Source: Dichotomocladium elegans
Lineage: Eukaryota > Mucoromycota > Mucoromycetes > Mucorales > Lichtheimiaceae
DNA length: 64,000 nt
NCBI GenBank assembly: GCA_025716815.1
Contig: JAIXMN010000031.1
Location: 248,001 to 312,000 of the forward strand
Direction: 5' to 3'
This document shows, in pieces, positions 1 to 13,094 of this stretch. The notes beneath the pieces are model-generated. The model searched no databases. It worked only from the letters and a program-made list of their open reading frames with translations, and had not been told where the DNA came from. Made by a program: the position numbers and the translations under genes. Position 1 is the first letter of the stretch, and each line of letters starts with the position of its first letter.

Positions 1-636
1 CGAAATCGAAGTACTCCATTTTCTGCAGGCTTGAGAGCTTTGGAATGGACATTAATTACCTCATCCCATCCGCCAGGATAAGGAACTTATTTGGCCTATG
101 AGCCCGGAATGCTTTGCCATATGATTTTTGCGTCAATCATTATGTATGACGGAGACCATGACCGATGAAGAGGGAAACAGGCAAATGTAGGCAATTGAAG
201 TCGCTCGAAAAGGAGAGCGAGCTGGTAAAAGGCTGCCATATGTTGGATTGGATGAATCTTTGCATCGTAGTAGATGCTATGGTTGTCAAAGGCATGGGTA
301 CTGGTGTAGGCATTGAAAATTGGCCGGATGGGGATCGAAAGCTTCCTGTAGATAAGCTGGGTCTTCAGGGATGTCATCTCTGGATACCTTTCGACGAGCT
401 ACAATCTGTTTGAATGTTGTTGCGGGTGTAATGATTATCTCTCGGATGCGTTGACTGATTTGTGTCGCGTCCAGACTTTGGCCAAACAGTTGCTCTTCAA
501 GCTCCTCTTTCCGTTGTCGAATATTCAGCAAGACATTGATAGCCCGCCGAAAGTGTTGGTCGAATCGCATTTGAACGTTATTGGTGTAAGCAACAACCAT
601 CTTGACGACTTCTTAATTTGCAGGTCGATGAACTTT
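1..636 (-). pseudogene. Fanzor-like (TnpB-related) protein remnant, truncated by window edge
   Basis: Reading the minus strand from about 636 down gives a discontinuous frame that resembles the N-terminal half of the multicopy Fanzor/OrfB-like proteins of Mucorales: a V-x-A-Y-x-N-N start with an R-K-A-I-N-like stretch, then a segment around 95-377 rich in F-x-C-F-P-L-x-R-S-W and I-D-x-K-I-I, then W-D-E-V-I-N-V-x-S-K-A near 20-70. The frame is broken by a stop just upstream of 600, a frameshift near 377 and two stops near 87-96, so it is dead. The catalytic RuvC half would lie beyond base 1. Family assignment rests on memory of conserved phrases, not on the catalytic motif, so it is moderate. 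An alternative is another Mucorales multicopy transposon protein. Confidence 0.45.
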
Positions 637-813
637 CATACTTGGAAGGATTGTTTAGTACGGTAGGTTGTCGATGAGACGAGTGTATCAAAGAAAAAGA
701 GCGAGTGAGAGTAAGCAAGCGGTTTTCTTCGCGGAAGTACATATTATCTATTCTTTCTTGTTTGACTAGCCTCAATAAGCATTCAGATGGTAGTATTAAC
801 TGGAAATCATTTA

Positions 814-969
814 CAGTGGCCGCCCCTCATAGTGATATTCATTATAATGATAATTCATTAGAGCGATACACTTTATACAGGACAAAACTACCAGGTAGAA
901 CTTATTCCAATTCGTTATAGTGATGCGACTTCCTGGAACCGAGGGTATCGCTATAACGGGCGACCACTA
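814..969. mobile_element. MITE with pogo/Tigger-like terminal inverted repeats
   Basis: About 156 bp bounded by imperfect inverted repeats of roughly 27 bp: the left end starts CAGTGGCCGCCC and the right end finishes GGGCGACCACTA. Both ends are flanked by TA (812-813 and 970-971), the target duplication of Tc1/mariner/pogo elements. There is no coding capacity, so it must have been mobilised in trans. The terminal sequence is of the type found in pogo-related elements. Confidence 0.6.
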
Positions 970-1379
970 TAACATAAATGCACATGCAATTCTTATCAAT
1001 CCGATCCCTGAATACATCCAATACAATTCCTTTCTAAGAGCATCACGGACGGCATGTCGATTGCTGAAATACACTGTGAACGGCCTAGGGCTAAAAATAC
1101 CAAAATAAGCAGCATCAGTAAATGATGAAAATCGTCTATGAAAAGAGCATATGATACGCCGCTGTATTTACTGCAGCATCATTTATCACAGAAATTTCTT
1201 CTGCTCCTCCTTGATTTCCTATAAATAACGGACAGCTGAGAAATTTCCTTTCTCCATCAGCTTCCTCCCGACCCTCTCTTCAATGGTCTTATCCGGTATG
1301 ATTATTCCAACTAACATCCACTGTCCTTTATAGATTAACCAATTGTACCCGTGATTGATGAGTCATGGAAGAGAGGAGT

Positions 1380-1731
1380 TCCTGTACACCCTTCCGCTCC
1401 TTCCCTCCGCCGCCGCCATTCCCTCGTCTGGCGCCCTGGCAGCAGCAGCCTGTCTCTTCTGGCGTGTTGGCTCTCTCGTCCTGTCTCTCCGTCCCGGTTA
1501 TCGCCGGGACTACCCAAGATAACTCCTGGGTCCTTCGGGGCCCTTGAGTGTAAGTTAAAGCGTATGCAGGAGTAGTGTTTTCTATTGACTAACAGGTTTA
1601 AATGCATGGATGCGAAATCTTTTTACCTATTGATACGACAACTTTATACAATTCTATGCGTCATTTTTTTTTGTATTTTGCACGACATTATTTTATCTTG
1701 TTTACTACATTTATTTTTGAAATAAAGTAAG
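1380..1731 (+). repeat. Intron-bearing, polyadenylation-signal-bearing repeat, copy 1
   Basis: The layout is a pyrimidine-rich block, then CTTCGGGG, then a candidate 46-nt intron (donor GTAAGTT at 1550, branch-like TTGACTAACAG ending at 1595), then an AT-rich tail with spaced GCGTCAT/GCACGACATT words and AATAAAGTA near 1720-1731. The same order recurs at about 33075-33470, and a degraded core at 31141-31210. No protein could be recognised. It may be a retroposed or gene-family exon-intron-exon unit. Confidence 0.4.
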
Positions 1732-2254
1732 TTAAACAACTACACAGTAAGGACAACGGAATGTCGTCTGTTCTTCTTGGAATTTTCTTTACGAGCATTT
1801 TCCGGCATGCGCACACAAAGAGAATCGTCGCATAATCCCTTGTATTCATTCTCTCCAGAGAAGTTAGGCTCTTACGCCGGTCAGTCTATTTCTATTCTTT
1901 CTTTCTGTTCCACTGTATAACAGCAACCCATTTATATTCATTGCAAAGACGTCAAGCGCTTTTTGATGGTATGTGTTTGTAACGGCAACATACATAGCTA
2001 CAGCTGCCCTATACGGATTTAATATATATGGGTTGGATTTGATGAGAGTTATCATTAATCACGTGCCAGAATGCACTCTGGTGCATTTGATTATGATTGG
2101 ATTGCATGGATTGTGATACTAGAGTAGGCCCGCGTACCCGCTATCAAGCATTGTGGTTGTAGAGCTACTATTTAAGGCTGCTGTTCAGCATCGTGAAAGT
2201 GACATAGATATCTCCACAGTACCTTTCCTGGCTAATAGCTAAGAAAATCATAGA

Positions 2255-3120
2255 AGACTGCTGCATTTCATGTTAATATGGAATCCAGGCACATCAAAGA
2301 AAAACGCAGCTTTTTGAAGTCGATGTCGGTCATATCCCATCTGCGTACTCAGTCAGGGCGCTCTTGGATCTTCGCAGCACTATTCCTGTCTATAGGCTGA
2401 AACCGAACCATTTTTAATGACAAGTTACATACGTTTTCATAAATCAATGGGCAGCTACTCTAGGGCAATGGATGGGTCTTCATCAACCATTCTAAAATAA
2501 TGCGCTTATGCTCTTCATTGAGAATACGCGAACAATCCCTCCCGCGTTAGGTTTCTTAAAGATGCTGTCAGGGTCCTTCTCATACTGCAATGCCCATCGC
2601 TGGGCTGAACGAATATGGAGTCCTAGCAGCTGATGCGCTCCAAACCTTCTCACACATCCGTTTGAAAAATCTGACCTTGCCTTGGTCAGTTTATGCTGTG
2701 TAACTACGCTTGATCCCAGATTCTTTCGTCCGAATGTCTGTATCCTTTCGCTGGGGAATGTGTGCGGGAGTAAGCTCAGGGTTATCTTTGCACGATATGC
2801 TACGCAGATATTCAGTGTGAGAGCAAACGGATTGAAGTGAGTACATTTCCTCATCAATGGCATAGTCCATAGGTCCAAGACAGCCACGCTCAACAACGAC
2901 ATACCTTGGCCATCGTAGTAGAAAAATAGGTTGCTCATTTCAGAATGGAAAAATGTATAGAAGAGAAAGCTTTTTCTTGTGCGACATCTTTCCGTGTATG
3001 TATGTGACATTCGATCTGTCATTACGCGTAAAGATTTCTGGGGAAAATGCGATTTGTATTTTTGCGAACCTGCGACTTCGGAACTGGCAGGGTGCGACTT
3101 TGATTTTGAAAAAGTAATGT
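2255..3120 (-). mobile_element. Degenerate Tc1-like (DD34E family) element, copy A
   Basis: The minus strand matches the other Tc1-like copies in this window (23701-25310 and 32095-33020) over the transposase N-terminal half: shared phrases are H-Q-L-L-G, S-A-Q-R-W-A-L-Q-Y and K-D-P at 2490-2660, and the downstream Q-E-R-L-D-like stretch at 2290-2400. The outer end near 3100 (GCGACTTTGATTTTGAAAAA) corresponds to the terminus of the 23701-25310 element. The C-terminal catalytic end is missing and the frame is interrupted, so this is a fossil. Confidence 0.6.
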
Positions 3121-3277
3121 ATTAAGTGCTATAAATTAATGTTCAACGCATACCAACAAAAATGGGGTTGATATGCCACTCCTCATTGGTTGGGTGCACG
3201 CACCAGCATGACAAAGAGCGCAACTCCGTCACGCGCCTGACGTCTCTTGTTTCGACTGAACTCCTTTTTACATTCAA

Positions 3278-6200
3278 ATGGACCTAGAAGATAGCTTTGA
3301 CGCGAGTATCATTGCGTCCCAGGAAGTCCTGAAAACCTGTATAGCAGCTGACTTGAGACTTTGTATACCTGTTTAGATCGTAAGCGATCCGAGTGCAACC
3401 ACGATCTCTTCATTAGACCCAACCCCAACTTCTCTTGGCACTTCGTCGGAAAGTGCCGAAATCCCGGTAAAACTCCTCTACTCCAAATCAAAAGTCTATG
3501 TACATCCGTCGCAAAATGCAGTCGACTATATTCCTGGCTACATCTCCATCGTGGAAAAAGTAAGGCATTTTATCTTGGCATTACCCTATTTAACAATAAT
3601 CGTACCGTATTGCTTATACGTGATAACAATAGGCGTCACATGAATACCTGATCGCCTGGACACCCGAGACGCTTATCCTCTCTAAGGATTTGGAAGCATT
3701 TGTTCAGGTTGATAGTAACCCGGAGGAGTCCGACGAAGGTGAGATGCAATGTGATATACTACCGGGATGATTTCTCAGCTCTGCTCGTTCTTCCAACCAA
3801 CAGCGTCCACAGTGATGATACCCTCTCTCATGGATAAAGAAAATGATGAATCATTATATGCCATATCATCACAGCTGGAGAACATCAAGTCAATCATTGT
3901 TCACCCACCATCCTTTACAAAATGGTATGGCAGCATTGTATTCAACTTTCACGACGGATCGTCATCTGCTCCTCTATGGTTCCACGACGATGAAAGCCGC
4001 AGCACTATGTTACAAAAAAATACGCAAGGGGGGAAATACAGCGATGAAGGTGATGGAAAACAGGTCCGCTGGGGCGGCGACGAGTTTATGCATCGCCTTT
4101 CGCAGTTGACGCCCATTCAGCCGTAAGTATCATATCAAAGTCAAAGGAAATACTGTTTAATCCCGTCTGTTTAATTTAGTTCGGACAAATCTCCGTATCT
4201 CTATCTGTTTCGCAAAAAGGATACGGAATGTTCTGCTTCAGGAGTTGAAGAAGAAACAGCTAATAGAAACAACAACAGAGCTGCTGACAAGAATAGTAAT
4301 AATCCTAAGATGACTCTTGGCGATTCTACTGTATTTGATCAGACACAGATGGGACCATGGGTATCCGTAAGTACAGTCAAAAATGGATTGAGGTTTCGCT
4401 AGTTAAGAGTTAACATGGATCGGGAAGAAGATGTGGAAGGAGTTTAAATGGAATACCCTCGAGAAACTCTCCCGCGTCACGCAGTTTTCGCGCAATGCAG
4501 CAGGTATGTTGGATGCACATACACATACAGAGAGATGACAGTTGACCCTGATATTTCTCTTAGCAAATGTTTTGGATCATCCCGCGTCCCGTCAGATAAC
4601 TCCATTTCTACCTCCTCGATTGCAAGAGTTGATGAATGCTGACGCTGTTCGAGCTACCGCCGATGAATATGGATCAGCAAGAATTTATCTCGCAAAATGG
4701 GCTGCTGAGGTCGCAGCACGTTCTGATAAGGATACTCCGGTGGAAAGACGTTATCGCCACGTCGGGATTTGGGGCCATGGCTGGGAAGAAGATACTGCTT
4801 TAGGCGTCTTTGAAGTTCTGAATGTACGAACCCAGTGTGAAACCGAGCGAAAAATAGCTAATTGCATATTTTCGTTTCTCTCAGTCTGAGAATGACTTTT
4901 CGATTCCAACACACACGCGTACTGAACCCATATCGGAGGAAGAGTGGCGGACATTTTTTGATCAAGACGGCAAGCTATCTATCGGCGTGCCATATGTGCT
5001 AAAACGCATATTTTGCGGTGGTTTGGTCCCTGCAATCCGATTCGACGCTTGGTTATTCCTAACAAATGTTTTCCCATGGGAGTCCACAGCGAAAGAGAGA
5101 GAGCATCTAGCTGAGAAGTACCGGTATGGATATTGCGCTTTTGTCAGAGACAAGGAAAAACTCTTACCTCCTTTCTGATGCACCCTCTAGAAATAATTAC
5201 ATAAAACAGCGCAGTAGCTGGATGGATGATCCAGAAGTCACGGAGAACTCGACCTTCAAGGATCAAAAGCACAGGATCGGTAAACACTTACTATCTGCGT
5301 CTAACCATAGAAGGTTCTTAAATCTTCAATGTAGACAAAGACGTGCATCGCACAGACAGGACAGTACCATTCTATTCGAAAGAGGACATTCCAAACCCTG
5401 ACTTGACATCACCCAACGGAACAAATGAAAATCTGGAAAAGCTCAAAGAAGTTTTGTACACATATTACATGTACAATCCCGAACTTGGTAAAGGAACACT
5501 TAAACATAATGGCATCTATGCAGTCGGGCTCGTCTCACTTCAGCTTATTGCTATTGTAGGATATGTCCAGGGAATGTCTGACTTGCTGTCGCCTCTCTAT
5601 ATGGTGATTCAAGATGATCTCGTTTTCCAAGCCTTTCTGGGATTCATGGACCGTGCTGTAAGTAATTACACCTCTTACTCTCTTCGTATAATTTGCTGAC
5701 TCTCCATGAACCATAGAAGTCCAATTTCTTCATGGATCAATCAGGAATGCGCCGTCAGCTACTCACAATGGATATGCTTCTGCAGTTTATGGATCCAGGC
5801 CTGTATAAGCATTTCCAACGTACTGATAGCGACAATCTGTTCTGTTGTTTCCGATGGTTCCTTGTGTGGTTTAAGCGTGAGCTCACTTGGGAAGACACTT
5901 TGACCATGTGGGAAGTGCTGTGGACCGACTATCTTACAGACAACTTCATTTTCTTTGTTGCTCTGGCGATTCTTGATCAGGTGAATTTGTCTTCCTCTTC
6001 GGTTATAATCCTTGTATCCTGGCTCACAACGTATTTTATATTAGCATCGCGATTCTATCATCGATTATCTCCAATCCTTTGATGAGATCATCAAGGTGAG
6101 TACCATAATTTATCCTTGACATGTTTTAATGTCGTTTTCAATAGTACATCAATGATCTATCCATGAATATCAACCTCCAGGAGACTCTTCAACGTGCGGA

Positions 6201-6408
6201 AATTCTGTTTTACCAATTCAAGCAACGTGTCGAGGCAGTTGATGCTAAGCGAGAAAAACTGATTGATGACATGTCCAAGGCTAAAGAAGATTCCGATGAG
6301 CGCCGACAGAGTCAAGTGCAGCTCAATAAGCTACCGGTTGTAAGCGAACTGTTGCGACAGCTCCTTGCTCGAAAGCACGTGGATGAAAGCGAGAAAGAAA
6401 AGCCATAG
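3278..6408 (+). CDS. GYP7: Gyp7/TBC1D15-type Rab GTPase-activating protein
   Basis: GTPase-activating protein for Rab/Ypt GTPases in the endolysosomal and vacuolar fusion pathway. I read 14 exons: 3278-3325, 3377-3559, 3633-3738, 3804-4122, 4180-4366, 4431-4503, 4564-4823, 4885-5123, 5191-5279, 5335-5487, 5560-5657, 5717-5980, 6045-6095, 6145-6408, giving about 777 aa with all phases consistent. The N-terminal part has the L-L-Y-S-K-S-K-V-Y-V-H-P and W-Y-G-S-I-V-F phrases of the Gyp7/TBC1D15 family. The TBC domain spans about residues 440-670 with the arginine-finger motif I-D-K-D-V-H-R (about 500) and the glutamine-finger motif Y-V-Q-G. The C-terminus is a short charged, probably coiled-coil tail. 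The first intron uses an unusual GTCCTG donor, so the start exon is the least certain part. Confidence 0.88.
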
Positions 6409-6602
6409 TTTAATCATCATACATTGTTTCCAAGTTTGATATCCGCGTTTATGCTCTCCCACGGTGCAAACACATAACGTACAATACATGATATCGCACC
6501 GATGAGTCCGACTTATTTTGGCTGCGTTCTCCGAAATTGAGAGTTAGAAGTGGGGACGGGCAATTTTTAAGAGACCACCGCTTTTCCTTTGATCAATCCA
6601 CC

Positions 6603-10420
<3,818 letters not shown>

Positions 10421-10964
10421 GTTAGGGTTTGAGAACGTCGTTTACTCAGACTTAACATACTTTTGAGTTCGGAAGGCTGGAGGCACGTTACTATGTAAAA
10501 CGAAGTGTTTGCATATGTGTGTTGTATCGTGGGCGAATCCATTCCTGGTTTCTTGCACTACTTTGCGAAGCAAAGCAAGTCGCCATCCCTCCTCTCCTTT
10601 CCTAACTTGCGATTTTCTTTTTCTTTATGCTACCCTCCATCTCTCTTGTTCTCCTCTAATAAAGCAAGTGTTTGTTTGATGAGGAAGATGGTTTCATATT
10701 TATGAGTGTGCACTGTGTGATATTCTGTCACCTTTTTATAGACATGATGTCACAGACCGTGCAGAGTATAAGAGCAAAAGTCGACATCCTCTCTTTATTC
10801 GAGTTAGAGAACTGCACAGACGTCGGCTGCTAGAGGATGGGGGATTAGCGGCATTGATTCCCAGTGGATCTGTCTAAAGGGTTATCATTGGTTGCCTCGA
10901 TCCGAAATTGGGTAGAAAAAAAAAAAGGGAAATCGCATTTTTGATAAAACGTATTCTTTTTACA
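10421..10964. other. UPF1 3' region and promoter of the XPB-like gene
   Basis: No gene seen. A canonical AATAAA at 10658-10663 probably serves UPF1. A run of A residues at about 10916-10926 lies just upstream of the next start codon. An in-frame TTG at 10908 would extend the next protein but is not a credible start. Confidence 0.6.
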
Positions 10965-12764
10965 ATGGACGACCCAGACTTCGATCCGGTGATGTCCCCA
11001 GGACGTGATGAGCGTCTATCAAACCTTTTAGACTTTATTCAAAAGCGATCGCAAGAAAGCAAACGCAAGGCGCCATCCCTGCCTGACGCTGCCGAAGTCG
11101 CTCCAGGCCCAGACCCTGTTCCTGATTCAGCTGCGCCTCCCAAATCAAAGAAAGCTAAAACAGTTTCTAAACCCACAGCCAAATCGGCAGATGTAAGAAG
11201 CAGCTCATTAAAGAGGTTGCTTCCTGCATATTCATTCGCAAATGACTCGACTATTCCTGAGCTTGATCTTTCACTTCGGCCGAATATCGAAGTTAGACCA
11301 TATCAAAATGAAGCACTGAATGCGATTGTTGATCATTCCGTCCCGGAAGCCGATCGCGTTGCTCGATCGGGCATTATCGTACTTCCCTGCGGCGCAGGCA
11401 AGACACTGACGTCCATTCTCGTTGCATGTGCGATTCGAAAGCCGGTCCTGGTCGTATGCTCAACGATCATCGCTGCGGAGCAATTCAACCGCGAATTCTT
11501 GCGCTTCAGCACCCTGATGGCTTCCAAGACCGGAATGTTTGCAGGTAGCAAGAAGTGGCCATATAATGGGCCGTCAGGCGTTCTATTCACTACATATACC
11601 ATGCTCGTCGACAACAAGAATCGATCGGCAGACAGTAAACGTATGTCCAATTTTATCGCTAATACCCAGTTTGGCCTTGTCATTCTGGACGAAGTTCACT
11701 GTGTTCCTGCCAACAACTTTAGCAAGGCGATTGCCAACATTAAGACACGCGTGCGTCTTGGACTGACCGCGACCATGTTGCGCGAGGATGAAAAAATTGG
11801 CGACCTTGAGACGTTGGTCGGACCTACCTTATACCACGCTAAATGGAAGGAGCTTGCAGATAGAGGATACATTGCCAAAGTGGCCTGTACTCAGGTGGAG
11901 TCTGCTATGGTTCCGGTGTTTAAAGAAGCATATGATGCACTTCCTGTATCCGGTGCTGGTAGTAATAGCGTCCTCGGTCATGTACACCACATGAAGAGTC
12001 TTTTATCTATCTTGAATCCGAAGAAGATGCAACTGTGTCAACGTCTCGTTCAATTCCACGAGGCCAGGGGAGACAAGGTCCTCGTCTTCTGCGACCACAT
12101 TGACGCGCTCAAAATCTATGCCGAGAAGCTCAACAGACCATTCATCTACGGCGGCACGTCGCCGGACGTATCACGCGATCTTCTGCAGCGCTTTCAAATC
12201 GAAATACCAAAGCTCCCCGAAGATGCCACCTGGTCACAACAAGCCGCACAAAGGAGATTGAAAGGAAAGGTCATCAACACCCTGCTTTTATCCCGTATCG
12301 GCGATACGAGTTTGGATCTACCTGCTGCGACTGTGCTGATCCAGGTGTCATCCCACTTCGGATCCAGACGTCAAGAAGCGCAGCGCCTTGGACGTGTTTT
12401 GCGTGCGAAGAACCGAAACGAGAAAGGATTCTATTCCCGGTTTTATACTTTGGTCACCACAGAAACCCACGAGACATCCTTTTCCGAAAAGAGACGCACG
12501 TTCTTGGAGGAGGACTGTGGCTACGGCTACCAGATATGGAAAGTGGGTGACGAAGATCCTGAAGGAGGCGGCTGGTTCCTCGAAGAAGGACCCGGGGAAG
12601 GCGGGCCGGCGGATGACACTGTGATGACAGATCCAATCACTTGCTCTATCACGGGCGAATTCGCTCGGCCCTATGCTACGCCCACTGAGCAGCACCAGTT
12701 GGTTAATTTCTTGCGTAGTCTTAAGAAGATTGATGTTGAAGATGACGAACAATCCATAAACTGA
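10965..12764 (+). CDS. Short XPB/ERCC3-like DNA helicase paralogue
   Basis: Intronless, 599 aa from ATG 10965 (context ACAATGG). Superfamily 2 helicase of the XPB/Ssl2 family: L-P-C-G-A-G-K-T Walker A at about residue 140, D-E-V-H box at about 242, L-G-L-T-A-T-M-L-R-E-D carrying the XPB-specific RED motif, N-x-P-F-I-Y-G, G-D-T-S-L-D-L-P and Q-E-A-Q-R-L-G-R-V-L-R-A-K (motif VI, about 473). Canonical fungal Ssl2 proteins are about 800 aa with a damage-recognition domain before the helicase. Here only about 110 low-complexity basic/acidic residues precede it, and an acidic Gly-rich tail follows motif VI. This looks like a second, shortened XPB-type protein rather than the TFIIH subunit itself; whether a full-length Ssl2 exists elsewhere cannot be seen. 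AATAAA at 12790 is the likely poly(A) signal. Confidence 0.85.
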   Translation: MDDPDFDPVMSPGRDERLSNLLDFIQKRSQESKRKAPSLPDAAEVAPGPDPVPDSAAPPKSKKAKTVSKPTAKSADVRSSSLKRLLPAYSFANDSTIPELDLSLRPNIEVRPYQNEALNAIVDHSVPEADRVARSGIIVLPCGAGKTLTSILVACAIRKPVLVVCSTIIAAEQFNREFLRFSTLMASKTGMFAGSKKWPYNGPSGVLFTTYTMLVDNKNRSADSKRMSNFIANTQFGLVILDEVHCVPANNFSKAIANIKTRVRLGLTATMLREDEKIGDLETLVGPTLYHAKWKELADRGYIAKVACTQVESAMVPVFKEAYDALPVSGAGSNSVLGHVHHMKSLLSILNPKKMQLCQRLVQFHEARGDKVLVFCDHIDALKIYAEKLNRPFIYGGTSPDVSRDLLQRFQIEIPKLPEDATWSQQAAQRRLKGKVINTLLLSRIGDTSLDLPAATVLIQVSSHFGSRRQEAQRLGRVLRAKNRNEKGFYSRFYTLVTTETHETSFSEKRRTFLEEDCGYGYQIWKVGDEDPEGGGWFLEEGPGEGGPADDTVMTDPITCSITGEFARPYATPTEQHQLVNFLRSLKKIDVEDDEQSIN

Positions 12765-12767
12765 ATT

Positions 12768-13094
12768 GCGCGAATAGATGTATTCTTTTAATAAAGCAGG
12801 TTTATATGATGTATGGCCATATGGACCAGTCACCTTCTATGCAGCGTATCCATAAACAGAAGCGAATGTTTCAGAGCAATTTCCCTAGCACAAAGCAAAG
12901 ACGGTTTGATCCATATTAATGTAACCATCAGCGCGACTGTTTGACAGGGTCGGTCCAATCAGAGAGCTGTCCTATTGTCAGAAAAATTTTTTATTTTTTA
13001 GGTCGACTGTAAGGCATCTGCGCATTCCTTCCCTTTTCTCAACTCTCCTGTCCCGGGCATATTCATTCTTTGCCCATCCCCTCTCTTTGTTACA
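12768..13094. other. Short intergenic region, eEF3 promoter
   Basis: Holds the poly(A) signal of the XPB-like gene at about 12790 and then the eEF3 5' region, with a T-rich/pyrimidine-rich leader (about 12985-13093) typical of highly expressed fungal translation genes. No TATA box was identified with confidence. Confidence 0.5.

Larger units (their letters stand above)
637..3277. other. Gene-free, repeat-rich stretch
   Basis: No host gene could be supported here. It holds the MITE at 814-969, the intron-bearing repeat at about 1380-1731 and the Tc1-like fragment at about 2255-3120 (listed separately). The remainder is AT-rich with only short, unrelated open frames. The last 150 bases are the presumed promoter of the Gyp7-type gene. 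Confidence 0.6.

Noticed and set aside
10908..10964. Upstream extension of the XPB-like protein
   Set aside because: The start codon would be TTG and the extension is encoded by an A-run; ATG 10965 has a good context.
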